A stretch of 64,000 nucleotides of DNA. It comes from Streptomyces violaceusniger (GTDB lineage: Bacteria > Actinomycetota > Actinomycetes > Streptomycetales > Streptomycetaceae). A program made the translations under genes and the position numbers. The notes below the pieces were generated by a model, which saw only the letters and a program-made list of their open reading frames with translations, did no database searches and was not told where the DNA came from. Of this stretch, positions 17,470 through 27,416 are shown in pieces. Location: NCBI GenBank assembly GCA_005405945.1, contig BJHW01000001.1, positions 8,928,001 through 8,992,000 on the forward strand. The letters are read 5' to 3'. How positions within the stretch are numbered: the stretch's first letter is position 1; each line of letters begins with the position of its first letter.

Positions 17470-18042
17470 ATGACGTTTCGGCTGACGCTGGTCGCCGCCG
17501 GCCGTAGCTCCTCCCGGCTGGGGGAGCGCTTCGGCGACGACCGGCCGCTGGATCCGGAGGGCCGGCTCGCCGCCGAGCGCGCGGCCCCCGCGCTGCTGCC
17601 GCTGGCCGCGGCGGAGCTGCGCTACTGCTCGCCGTCGACCCGCAGCCGGGAGACCGGCGACGTGCTGGGCTTCACGCCACTGGTCCAACTCGCGCTGCGG
17701 GACTGCGACATGGGCCGCTGGGCGGGCCGCTCCCTCGCCGATGTGATGGCGCGCGAACCCGCGGAGGTGGACGCCTGGCTCGGCGATCCGCGCTCCGCAC
17801 CGCACGGCGGGGAGTCGCTGCACGCGTTCATCATGCGGATCGGCGGTTGGCTGGACACCCGCCCGGCCGAGGACCACGCCAAGATGGTGGCCGTGGCCGA
17901 CCCCGGGGTGGTCCGCGCCGCCCTGATGTACGCGATCAAGGCGCCGCCGCACTGCTACTGGAACGTCGACGTCCGTCCGCTCTCCACGGTCACCCTCACC
18001 GGCCGGGCGGGCGAGTGGCGGCTGCGCGTGGACGGTACGTGA
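17470..18042 (+). CDS. Histidine phosphatase-superfamily protein with a degenerate active site
   Basis: 190 residues, aligning with CobC/phosphoglycerate mutase-type proteins: YCSPSTRSRETGDVLG matches the second-arginine region, LRDCDMGRWAGRSL the substrate loop, HGGESLHAF the acid/base region, and VVAVADPGVVRAAL-like sequence replaces the usual second-histidine motif. The defining RHG near the start is replaced by LVAAGRSSSR, so the nucleophilic histidine is missing. It may be a non-catalytic binding protein or have another activity. ATG at 17470. Its stop lies in a 20-bp tandem duplication. Confidence 0.75.
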   Translation: MTFRLTLVAAGRSSSRLGERFGDDRPLDPEGRLAAERAAPALLPLAAAELRYCSPSTRSRETGDVLGFTPLVQLALRDCDMGRWAGRSLADVMAREPAEVDAWLGDPRSAPHGGESLHAFIMRIGGWLDTRPAEDHAKMVAVADPGVVRAALMYAIKAPPHCYWNVDVRPLSTVTLTGRAGEWRLRVDGT

Positions 18043-18076
18043 CGGAAACACTCCCCACGTGACGGAAACACTCCCC
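18037..18076 (+). repeat. 20-bp perfect tandem duplication spanning a stop codon
   Basis: ACGTGACGGAAACACTCCCC occurs at 18037-18056 and again at 18057-18076. The TGA of the histidine phosphatase-like gene is at 18040-18042, in the first copy. Confidence 0.95.
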
Positions 18077-18089
18077 GGGCCCCCGCCGT

Positions 18090-18605
18090 TCACGGCGTGA
18101 GCTCCTCGGCCAGCAGATCCATCAGCAGGCCGTCGTGCCACGTACCGTCCGGACCGCGCTCATAGGACCGCATCACGCCGACGGGCCGGAAGCCGACCTT
18201 GCCGTAGCACCTGATCGCGGCGGTGTTGTCCGCCGCCGGGTCGATCACGATCCGGTGGTGGCCGTGGTCGGCGATCAGATGGCGGGCCAGGGTGCGTACG
18301 GCGTCGGTGCCCAGCCCCCGCCCGTGCACCGCCGGGTCCAGGTAGATGTCGATGCTCGCGTGTCGGTAGTCCGGATCGGCCTCGGCCGACCACTGGATCA
18401 AGCCGATCACGGCGCCCTCGTCCTCGATGGTCCACCGCTCGGCGCCGGGGTCGGCCAGGTCCTCGCGCACCGCCGCCACCAGGTCCTCGCCGCCTTGCCA
18501 GCGCGCGTACACCTCGGGCGTGGCGCGGATCGCGGCCAGGGAGGGAACATCGGAAGGGACGGTGGGGCGCAGCACCACCCGCGCGCCCCGCAGAGTCATC
18601 GGCAT
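18090..18605 (-). CDS. GNAT-family N-acetyltransferase (aminoglycoside 6'-acetyltransferase-like)
   Basis: 171 residues. It has the GNAT order of motifs: substrate strand LRGARVVLRPTVPSDVP, core IGLIQWSAEADPDYRHASID, acetyl-CoA loop VHGRGLGTDAVRTLARHL and C-terminal NTAAIRCYGKVGFRPVGVMR. The layout resembles AAC(6')-type and Rim-like enzymes; neither resistance nor a protein substrate can be claimed. It starts at 18605 (MPMTL) or 18599 and diverges from icd. Confidence 0.85.
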   Translation of the reverse strand: MPMTLRGARVVLRPTVPSDVPSLAAIRATPEVYARWQGGEDLVAAVREDLADPGAERWTIEDEGAVIGLIQWSAEADPDYRHASIDIYLDPAVHGRGLGTDAVRTLARHLIADHGHHRIVIDPAADNTAAIRCYGKVGFRPVGVMRSYERGPDGTWHDGLLMDLLAEELTP

Positions 18606-18704
18606 GGACGGGACGATCCCACCGAAGGGCGTGCCGTGACCAGGGCGCGGCGCCTCGCGCGGCTTTCTGCCCAGGGCCCTTTCGGGAAAGCACTCGGCAC
18701 CGGA

Positions 18705-18719
18705 TATCTTGATGTCGAG
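18705..18719 (+). promoter_or_regulatory. Probable icd promoter and imperfect operator
   Basis: A -10-like TATCTT at 18705-18710 overlaps an imperfect palindrome CTTGATGTCGAG (18708-18719, one mismatch), 31 bp before the icd start codon. The binding protein is not known from sequence. Confidence 0.4.
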
Positions 18720-18749
18720 CAATGTTGCAGACGTGGAGCGGAGCACCCG

Positions 18750-20968
<2,219 letters not shown>

Positions 20969-21027
20969 CCCCGCCGGGCGCGCCTGACCCGTCTGGCGCG
21001 CCCGACGCACCACACCGCACCACACCG

Positions 21028-21054
21028 CCCCGGCCGGCACTCGCCCGGCCGGGG
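21028..21054 (+). terminator. Hairpin terminator after icd
   Basis: A 10-bp stem, CCCCGGCCGG (21028-21037) with CCGGCCGGGG (21045-21054), and a 7-nt loop, 60 bp after the icd stop. A CCTGTTTC follows. Confidence 0.7.
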
Positions 21055-21086
21055 GCGGTCCCTGTTTCACCTGGAGGAACAGTTCC

Positions 21087-21674
21087 TCACGCCCGCCGGG
21101 CCGGTGCGGCGACCTCCCAGGCCGCCTCGATCATCCGGAAGATCTCGTCCACCGCGGCCTCCGGATCGGCCGCCTCCCGGGCCAGCGAATAGGCGTCGAT
21201 CACGAACCTCGCGATCGTCCGGCAGGCCGTCGTGGTCTGTGACCGCTCGGGATCGGCGGCGATGGCCGCTGCCAGCGACTCCGCGTGGCGCAGCCGCATC
21301 GACTCCTCGTACTCCCGCAGGGCGGGTGATGCCTCGATCATCTGCCAGATCGGGGCGGCACCGTCCGCCGTGCAGTGGCGCACCAGGGCGTGGATCTCGC
21401 GGCGCAGCGCGGGGAGCAGCGGTTCGTGCGGCGCACGGTCGGTGACCGCCTGCGTGAGGCGGTGCTCGAAGTCCTCGTCCTGCTCGAACACCAGGGCCTC
21501 TTTCGAGGCGAAGTGGGAGAAGAGCGTGGTGACGGCCACGTCAGCCTCGGCGGCCACCTCGCGGATGCCCACCGCTTCGTATCCGCGTTCCAGGAAGAGC
21601 CGCAGGGCGGCATCGGCGATCTTCTGGCGGGTCGCGGCCTTCTTGCGCTCACGGCGTCCGGTCGGCACGGTCAT
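21087..21674 (-). CDS. TetR-family transcriptional regulator
   Basis: 195 residues. The N-terminal TetR helix-turn-helix is clear (AATRQKIADAALRLFLERG, VGIREVAAEADVAVTTLFSH, FASKEALVF). The C-terminal ligand domain is variable. ATG at 21674. It diverges from an NADPH:quinone-type oxidoreductase, and the 71 bp between them contain two palindromes, so it probably represses both itself and that gene, with an electrophile or quinone as a plausible ligand. Confidence 0.9.
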   Translation of the reverse strand: MTVPTGRRERKKAATRQKIADAALRLFLERGYEAVGIREVAAEADVAVTTLFSHFASKEALVFEQDEDFEHRLTQAVTDRAPHEPLLPALRREIHALVRHCTADGAAPIWQMIEASPALREYEESMRLRHAESLAAAIAADPERSQTTTACRTIARFVIDAYSLAREAADPEAAVDEIFRMIEAAWEVAAPARRA

Positions 21675-21699
21675 GCCCTCACGCTAGCAGGTGCGAAAC

Positions 21700-21730
21700 C
21701 AAAACGGTTTTGAAACACTAACCGTTAGTG
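21700..21730. promoter_or_regulatory. Two palindromic operators for the TetR/oxidoreductase pair
   Basis: CAAAACGGTTTTG (21700-21712, 6-bp arms) and CACTAACCGTTAGTG (21716-21730, 7-bp arms) are near-perfect odd-length palindromes 17 bp apart centre to centre, between the two divergent starts. They share the A-C-(C/G)-G-T core. Confidence 0.85.
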
Positions 21731-21745
21731 CTACGGTCCGACCTC

Positions 21746-22639
21746 ATGAAGAAAGTGAGCTTCGCCGAGTTCGGCGGCCCGGACGTTCTGCACCTCATTG
21801 ACGCCGAGGAGCCCCACGCGGGCCCCGGCCAGGTACGTATCGCCGTACGGGCGGCGGGCGTGAACCCCGTCGACTGGCGGATCCGTGAAGGCCAGGTCCT
21901 GGGGGCCCATCCGACCGAGTTGCCCTCCGGGGTCGGGCAGGACGCCTCCGGGGTGGTGGACGAGGTCGGCGAGGGTGCCGAAGGGGTCGAGGTCGGCGAC
22001 CGTGTGTTCGGCGAGGGGTCGAGCACCTATGCCGAGTTCGCCGTGCTGTCGGCCTGGGTCCGTATGCCCGAGGGGCTGACGTTCGAAGAGGCGGCCGGGT
22101 ACCCCTCCGTGGTGGAGACCGCGCTGCGCATCATCCGCGAGGTCGGTGTCCGGCCCGGGCAGACGCTGCTGGTCAGCGGCGCGTCCGGGGGAGTCGGATC
22201 GGCGGTGCTGCAGATCGCCCGCGACCGCGGCATCACGGTGATCGGCACGGCCGGGGCCGCGAACCAGGACTATCTGCGGAGCCTGGGTGCCCTCGCCACG
22301 ACGTACGGCGAGGGCTGGGTCGAGCGGGTGCGGCGGCTCGGCCGGGTCGACGCGGCCCTCGACCTGGCCGGCTCGGGGGTGATCCGCGAGCTCGTCGAGC
22401 TGACCGGGGATCCGCGGAAGGTGATCTCCATCGCCGACCTCGGTGCGCCGGAGCTCGGCGTCCGATTCTCCGGCGTGGCCGGAAGCGTGCCGGAAGCGCT
22501 CGCCGAGGCCGTCGGCCTCATCGCGCGGGGCAGGCTCCACATCCCGGTCGAGAAGTCGTACCCGCTCGCCGAGGCCGCGGCGGCGCACGTCGACAGCCAG
22601 GCCGGTCATACGCGCGGGCGCCGGGTCATCGTCGTCTGA
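21746..22639 (+). CDS. NADP-dependent quinone oxidoreductase (zinc-independent MDR family)
   Basis: 297-residue medium-chain dehydrogenase/reductase. Motifs: AAGVNPVDWRIREG, GQDASGVVDEVGEG, and the NADPH-binding LLVSGASGGVGSAVLQIA. Zinc ligands are absent, as in QOR-type enzymes that reduce quinones or enals with NADPH. ATG at 21746. It is controlled by the two palindromes between it and the divergent TetR gene; the pairing suggests a response to reactive electrophiles. Confidence 0.88.
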   Translation: MKKVSFAEFGGPDVLHLIDAEEPHAGPGQVRIAVRAAGVNPVDWRIREGQVLGAHPTELPSGVGQDASGVVDEVGEGAEGVEVGDRVFGEGSSTYAEFAVLSAWVRMPEGLTFEEAAGYPSVVETALRIIREVGVRPGQTLLVSGASGGVGSAVLQIARDRGITVIGTAGAANQDYLRSLGALATTYGEGWVERVRRLGRVDAALDLAGSGVIRELVELTGDPRKVISIADLGAPELGVRFSGVAGSVPEALAEAVGLIARGRLHIPVEKSYPLAEAAAAHVDSQAGHTRGRRVIVV

Positions 22640-22662
22640 GCCGTCTCCCGCGCGGCCCGGTC

Positions 22663-22725
22663 TCAGGGCCGGGCCGCGCGGAACTCGTGGCCCTCGGGGT
22701 CGGCGAGGACCGTCTGATCGGGCTC
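22663..22725 (-). pseudogene. C-terminal remnant of a VOC/glyoxalase-family gene
   Basis: The minus strand reads EPDQTVLADPEGHEFRAARP then TGA at 22663-22665. The LADPEGHEF block is the standard C-terminal strand of VOC (glyoxalase/bleomycin-resistance) proteins. Upstream, the frame runs into the TetR gene with no VOC sequence, so only about 20 residues survive. A past deletion or rearrangement at 22725 is inferred. Confidence 0.6.
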
Positions 22726-23310
22726 AGGCGCGGGCGGCTCCCGCTCGAAGGCCGGCGAGTACCGTGCCGAGCAATCGGTCGGTCAGGTCGTCGTCGGCGT
22801 CGATGCCGAGGCAGGAAGAGGATGTCGCCGCGAGTGAGCCCGCGAGGAAGGGCAGGTCCTGCCATCGCGCGTCAGGGTGCATGGCTCCGGCTTCCTGGGC
22901 GCGCTCGCCAATGTGGCGGAGTTGTTCGCGTACTCGCGCCTGGCCGTCGGCATGGGCTTCTGCCGCCGCCCCTGGCTGGTCGTTGAGGAGTTCGAAGAGG
23001 CCGCGGTGGCGTGCCTGGTGCTCCACGAGAAGGCGCAGCGCGTCCCGCAGGCCCTGCGCGGGGTCCGCTTCGGCGGCTCGCCGGAGGCCGTCCTGGACTT
23101 CGTCGAGTACGTCACCGAGCACGGCCGAGAGCAGTTCCTCGCGGGAGGCGAAGCGACGGTAGAACGTCGCCTGGCCCAGTCCGGCACGTCGCACGATCTC
23201 GTTCACCGACACCCCCAGGCCCAACTCGGCCACCGCGTGCCGGGCGACCTTGATCAGAAGTTCACGGTTGCGCAGGGCGTCGGCGCGCGGGGAGTTTCTG
23301 CGTCGGGCAT
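22724..23310 (-). CDS. TetR-family transcriptional regulator (start region probably shifted by a 1-nt gap at about 23290)
   Basis: About 195 residues with a TetR helix-turn-helix (LLIKVARHAVAELG, VSVNEIVRRAGLGQATFYRR, FASREELLSAVL) and a C-terminal ligand domain. The helix-turn-helix frame has no start just upstream and runs through the operator region to a remote start. The best start, ATG at 23310 (MPDAET), is one base out of frame; a missing base in the GGGG at 23289-23292 would give MPDAETPPRADALRNREL. It diverges from the SDR gene and should bind the nested palindromes between them. Confidence 0.8.
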
Positions 23311-23331
23311 GCCGCCAGCCTACGCCGAAAT

Positions 23332-23383
23332 CGGAGAACCCCTCTCCGTTTGTGTTAGGTTGCAATCGGAGAGGGGTTCTCCG
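23332..23383. promoter_or_regulatory. Paired nested palindromes between TetR and SDR genes
   Basis: CGGAGAACCCCTCTCCG (23332-23348) and CGGAGAGGGGTTCTCCG (23367-23383) are exact reverse complements of each other, and each has CGGAGA/TCTCCG arms. A -10-like TAGGTT lies between them. This suits two repressor dimers flanking a promoter. Confidence 0.85.
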
Positions 23384-23419
23384 TTTTTTGCCTCGGAAGA
23401 GCATGGGAGAGGTGGCGGC

Positions 23420-24186
23420 ATGGGAAGACTTGACGGACGCACGGCGCTGATCACGGGAGGCAGCGAAGGGCTTGGTCGCGCGATCGCCACGGCGTTCGCC
23501 GCGGAGGGGCCGACCTGGTGCTGCTCGCCCGCGATCCGGCCAAGCTGGCGAAGGCGGCCGGCGAACTGAGCGACGAGCGGGTCGCGGTGCGCACTCTCGC
23601 CGTGGACCTGGCCGACATGTCGGCGATGTCCGATGCGATCGCCCGGCTCGATGTCGATATCGACATCCTCGTCAACAATGTGGGCCTGGCCCGCATGAAG
23701 CCGCTGGCCGACGTCACGCTCGACGATGTGGAGGCCATGGTGACCTTGAACCTCACCGCGCCCTTCCGTCTCATCCAGCTCCTGCTGTCCTCTCTTGTCG
23801 CGACGCGGGGCACCGTCATCAACATGTCCAGCTACTGGGCCAACACCATGGTCGCCGACCGCCCCTCCAGCATGTACTCGGCGACCAGGGGTGCCATCGA
23901 GTCCCTCACCCGCGCCCTCGCCAGCGAGCTGGGCCCCAGCGGCGTGCGGGTCAACGCCATTGCTCCCGGCTCGGTGGCCACGCCCACCTTCGACCGCCAG
24001 TACCTCGGCCCGATGACACCCGGGCAGCGCACCGAGTACGAGGGGTACGTACGGCGCGCCTACCCCACCGGCCGCATCGGCCGCATGGAAGAGATCGCGA
24101 ATGCGGCCCTCTACCTCGCCTCCGACCAGTCGTCCTGGACGACCGGTGTCGTCCTCAAGGTGGACGGGGGCCTCACCCTCCGGTGA
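23420..24186 (+). CDS. SDR-family oxidoreductase (frame broken by a 1-nt gap at about 23507)
   Basis: About 255 residues once one G is added to GAGGGGCC (23504-23511), which gives AAEGADLVLLARDPAKLAKA and joins the N-terminal cofactor motif TGGSEGLGRAI to the rest. NNVGLARMKPLADV and NMSSYWANTM are typical SDR blocks. The catalytic tyrosine is present in MYSATRGAIES, but the usual YxxxK lysine reads arginine, which could weaken or alter catalysis. The end TGVVLKVDGGLTLR is standard. Gene order with the divergent TetR suggests repression and induction by its substrate. Confidence 0.83.
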
Positions 24187-24213
24187 CGAGCCCCGCGGCT
24201 TTCCGGCCACTCT

Positions 24214-24247
24214 TTGCATAAAGCTGTCGTCAAACGTATAGTCATGC
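24214..24247 (+). promoter_or_regulatory. argC promoter with probable ArgR box
   Basis: TTGCAT (24214-24219) and TATAGT (24237-24242) are spaced by 17 bp, a good sigma-70-type promoter. The -10 sits in GTATAGTCATGC (24236-24247), which closely matches GCATACTCATGC at the argG promoter. ArgR boxes in the genus overlap promoters in this way. Confidence 0.7.
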
Positions 24248-24271
24248 CATCATCGAGGGAGGACGACGGCG

Positions 24272-25300
24272 ATGGCCATACGTGCTGCGGTGGCGGGCGC
24301 GAGCGGATACGCGGGCGGGGAACTGCTGCGGCTGCTGCTCGCCCACCCCGAGGTGGAGATCGGCACCCTGACCGGCAACTCCAACGCCGGACAGCCCCTC
24401 GCCGGGCTGCAGCCCCATCTGCTCCCGCTGGCCGGGCGGGTGCTGGAGCCCACCACCGCCGAGGCGCTGGCCGGGCATGACGTGGTCTTCCTGGCACTGC
24501 CGCACGGGCAGTCCGCCGCCGTCGCCGAGCAGCTCGGCGACCAGGTCCTGGTCGTCGACTGCGGCGCCGACTTCCGGCTGAAGGACGCGGCGGACTGGGA
24601 GCGGTTCTACGGTTCGCCGCACGCCGGCACCTGGCCCTACGGCCTGCCCGAGCTGCCCGGCGCCCGCGCCGCGCTGGAGGGCACCAAGCGCATCGCGGTG
24701 CCGGGCTGCTACCCCACCGCCGTCTCCCTCGCGCTCTTCCCGGCGTACGCGGCCGGGCTGCTGGAGCCCGAGGCGGTCATCGTCGCCGCATCCGGGACCT
24801 CGGGCGCGGGCAAGGCACCCAAGCCGCATCTGCTGGGCAGCGAGGTCATGGGCTCCATGAGCCCGTACGGCGTCGGCGGCGGCCACCGGCACACCCCCGA
24901 GATGATCCAGAACCTGTCCGCCGCGGCGGGGGAGCGGGTGTCGGTCTCCTTCACCCCGACCCTCGCCCCGATGCCCCGCGGCATCCTCGCCACCTGCAGC
25001 GCCAAGGCCAGGCCCGGAGTCACCGGGGAGAGCCTGCGCGCCGCGTACGACAAGGCGCTGCGGGACGAACCGTTCGTCACCCTCCTCCCCGAGGGCCAGT
25101 GGCCCTCCACCGCCGCCGTGTACGGATCCAACGCCGCGCTGCTCCAGGTCGCCCATGACGAGGCGGCCGGCCGCGCCCTCGTGATCAGCGCCATCGACAA
25201 CCTCACCAAGGGCACCGCGGGCGGCGCGGTGCAGAGCATGAACATCGCCCTCGGCCTCCCCGAGGAGCTGGGACTTTCCACGATCGGAGTCGCTCCATGA
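24272..25300 (+). CDS. argC: N-acetyl-gamma-glutamyl-phosphate reductase
   Basis: 342 residues. It catalyses the third step of arginine synthesis: NADPH-dependent reduction of N-acetylglutamyl phosphate to the semialdehyde. The dinucleotide motif is AVAGASGYAGGELLRLLL and the catalytic cysteine is Cys146 in VPGCYPTAVSLAL. ATG at 24272 has GGGAGGA upstream. It is first in argCJBDR; its end overlaps argJ by 4 nt. Transcription starts from the promoter at 24214-24242, which carries a probable ArgR site. Confidence 0.97.
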   Translation: MAIRAAVAGASGYAGGELLRLLLAHPEVEIGTLTGNSNAGQPLAGLQPHLLPLAGRVLEPTTAEALAGHDVVFLALPHGQSAAVAEQLGDQVLVVDCGADFRLKDAADWERFYGSPHAGTWPYGLPELPGARAALEGTKRIAVPGCYPTAVSLALFPAYAAGLLEPEAVIVAASGTSGAGKAPKPHLLGSEVMGSMSPYGVGGGHRHTPEMIQNLSAAAGERVSVSFTPTLAPMPRGILATCSAKARPGVTGESLRAAYDKALRDEPFVTLLPEGQWPSTAAVYGSNAALLQVAHDEAAGRALVISAIDNLTKGTAGGAVQSMNIALGLPEELGLSTIGVAP

Positions 25301-26451
25301 GCGTTACGGCAGCCCAGGGCTTCACGGCCTCCGGCGTCGCGGCAGGGATCAAGGAGAACGGAAACCCCGACCTCGCCCTCGTGGTGAACACCGGCCCGCG
25401 CCTCGCCGCCGCGGCCGTCTTCACCTCCAACCGCGTCAAGGCCGCCCCCGTCCTGTGGTCCGAGCAGGTCGTCAAGGGCGGTCAGGTCTCGGCCGTCGTC
25501 CTCAACTCCGGTGGCGCCAACGCCTGCACCGGCCCGCTGGGCTTCCAGGACACCCACGCCACCGCCGAGAAGGTCGCGGAGGTCCTCGGCCACAGCGCGG
25601 GCGAGGTCGCCGTGGCCTCCACCGGCCTCATCGGCGTCCGGCTGCCCATGGACGCGGTGCTGTCCGGGGTCGGCAAGGCCGCCGATGCGCTCTCCCCGCA
25701 CGGCGGCGAGAAGGCCGCGATCGCCATCAAGACCACCGACACCGTCCACAAGACGGCCGTCGTACAGAGCCCGGCCGGCTGGACCGTGGGCGGTATGGCC
25801 AAGGGCGCCGGGATGCTGGCCCCGGGCCTGGCCACCATGCTCGTCGTCCTCACCACCGACGCCGACGTGGACACCCCCGGGCTGGACACCGCGCTGCGCG
25901 CCGCCACCCGCACCACCTTCGACCGGATCGACTCCGACGGCTGCATGTCCACCAACGACATGGTGCTGCTGATGGCCTCCGGCGCCTCCGGTGTCGCCCC
26001 CGACGCCGCGGAGTTCGCCGAGGCGGTCCGCGAGGTCTGCGCCGATCTCGCCCGCCAGCTGATCGGGGACGCCGAGGGCGCCTCCAAGGACATCCGGATC
26101 GAGGTCGTGGGCGCGGCCACCGAGGACGACGCGGTGGAGGTGGGCCGCTCCATCGCCCGCAACAACCTCCTCAAGTGCGCCGTCCACGGCGAGGACCCCA
26201 ACTGGGGCCGGGTGCTCTCCGCGATCGGCACCACCTCGGCCGCCTTCGAACCCGACCAGCTCAACGTCGCGATCAACGACGTCTGGGTGTGCAAGAACGG
26301 CTCGGTGGGCGAGGACCGGGAGCTGGTCGACATGCGCTACCGCGAGGTCCGCATCACCGCCGACCTGGCCGCGGGCAGCGCCTCGGCGGTCATCTGGGCC
26401 AACGACCTCACCGCCGACTACGTCCACGAGAACAGCGCCTACTCATCATGA
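25297..26451 (+). CDS. argJ: Bifunctional glutamate N-acetyltransferase/ornithine acetyltransferase
   Basis: 384 residues. It recycles the acetyl group from N-acetylornithine to glutamate and so feeds the pathway without separate deacetylation. The self-cleavage site that makes the alpha and beta chains is at Thr180 in KGAGMLAPGLATML. Other family blocks are NSGGANACTGP and VHGEDPNWGRVLSAIG. ATG at 25297 overlaps the argC stop (ATGA), and its own TGA overlaps the argB start in the same way, so translation is coupled. Confidence 0.97.
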   Translation: MSVTAAQGFTASGVAAGIKENGNPDLALVVNTGPRLAAAAVFTSNRVKAAPVLWSEQVVKGGQVSAVVLNSGGANACTGPLGFQDTHATAEKVAEVLGHSAGEVAVASTGLIGVRLPMDAVLSGVGKAADALSPHGGEKAAIAIKTTDTVHKTAVVQSPAGWTVGGMAKGAGMLAPGLATMLVVLTTDADVDTPGLDTALRAATRTTFDRIDSDGCMSTNDMVLLMASGASGVAPDAAEFAEAVREVCADLARQLIGDAEGASKDIRIEVVGAATEDDAVEVGRSIARNNLLKCAVHGEDPNWGRVLSAIGTTSAAFEPDQLNVAINDVWVCKNGSVGEDRELVDMRYREVRITADLAAGSASAVIWANDLTADYVHENSAYSS

Positions 26452-27416
26452 GCCAGCCGACCACCCGTAAACACACCGCCCTGCCCAAGGCCCGCATCCT
26501 CATCGAGGCGCTGCCCTGGCTGACCCGGCACCACGGAAAGACCGTGGTGGTCAAGTTCGGCGGCAACGCCATGGTGGACGACGAGCTGAAGGCCGCCTTC
26601 GCCCAGGACGTCGTCTTCCTGCGCCACGCGGGTCTGCGCCCGGTCGTCGTCCACGGCGGCGGCCCCCAGATCAGCGCACAGCTGGACCGGCACGGTCTGG
26701 TGAGCGAGTTCAAGGCCGGGCTGCGGGTCACCACCGACGACGCCATGGACGTCGTACGGATGGTGCTGGCCGGACAGGTCCAGCGCGAACTGGTCGGGCT
26801 GCTCAACCGGCACGGCCCGCTGGCCGTCGGCATGACCGGCGAGGACGCGCACCTGATGTCCGCCACCAAGCACTTCGCCGAGATCGACGGCGAGCAGGTG
26901 GACATCGGCCGGGTCGGCCAGATCACCGAGATGGACACCGGCGCGGTCCGGGCCCTGCTGGACGACGGCCGGATCCCGGTCGTCTCCTCCATCGCCCGCA
27001 GCGCCGACGACGGCCATGTCTACAACGTCAACGCCGACACGGCCGCGGCCGCCCTCGCCGTCGCGCTGGGCGCCGAGACCCTGATGGTGCTCACCGACGT
27101 GGAGGGCCTGTACGCCGACTGGCCCAACAGCGACGAGGTGATCAGCAAGCTCACCGCGAGCCAGCTGGAGAAGCTGCTGCCGGAGCTGGCCAGCGGCATG
27201 GTGCCGAAGATGGAGGGCTGTCTGTACGCCGTGCGCCACGGGGTCACCACCGCCCGCGTGCTCGACGGGCGGGTACCGCACTCCATCCTGCTGGAGATCT
27301 TCACCGACGAGGGCATCGGCACGATGGTCCTGCCGGACGGGACCGCGGCCGGCACGGACGATCAGGACGGCAAGGGCGACCAGGACAGCAAGGGCAGCGA
27401 GGGGGAGGACCAGTGA
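26448..27416 (+). CDS. argB: Acetylglutamate kinase
   Basis: 322 residues. It phosphorylates N-acetylglutamate, the usual arginine-inhibited step. Amino-acid-kinase motifs: VVVKFGGNAMVDD, VVHGGGPQI, NVNADTAAAALA and LTDVEGLY. The last about 20 residues are an acidic and glycine-rich tail (DDQDGKGDQDSKGSEGEDQ) beyond the catalytic fold. It overlaps both neighbours by 4 nt (ATGA with argJ, GTGA with argD). Confidence 0.97.
   Translation: MSQPTTRKHTALPKARILIEALPWLTRHHGKTVVVKFGGNAMVDDELKAAFAQDVVFLRHAGLRPVVVHGGGPQISAQLDRHGLVSEFKAGLRVTTDDAMDVVRMVLAGQVQRELVGLLNRHGPLAVGMTGEDAHLMSATKHFAEIDGEQVDIGRVGQITEMDTGAVRALLDDGRIPVVSSIARSADDGHVYNVNADTAAAALAVALGAETLMVLTDVEGLYADWPNSDEVISKLTASQLEKLLPELASGMVPKMEGCLYAVRHGVTTARVLDGRVPHSILLEIFTDEGIGTMVLPDGTAAGTDDQDGKGDQDSKGSEGEDQ

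Noticed and set aside
16390..17480. Long open frames on both strands in the repeat array
   Set aside because: The 25-bp unit is not a multiple of three and contains no stops, so all frames stay open. The encoded peptides are simple G/R/P/S repeats with no start signal or fold.
18135..18749. N-terminal extension of isocitrate dehydrogenase through the divergent GNAT gene
   Set aside because: The frame is open by composition only. The GTG at 18750 has a ribosome site, matches the family start, and the GNAT gene on the other strand is real.
23367..23390. Rho-independent terminator (CGGAGA stem then T6)
   Set aside because: It lies in the divergent promoter gap 30 bp before the SDR start and is the inverted partner of 23332-23348, so an operator explains it better.
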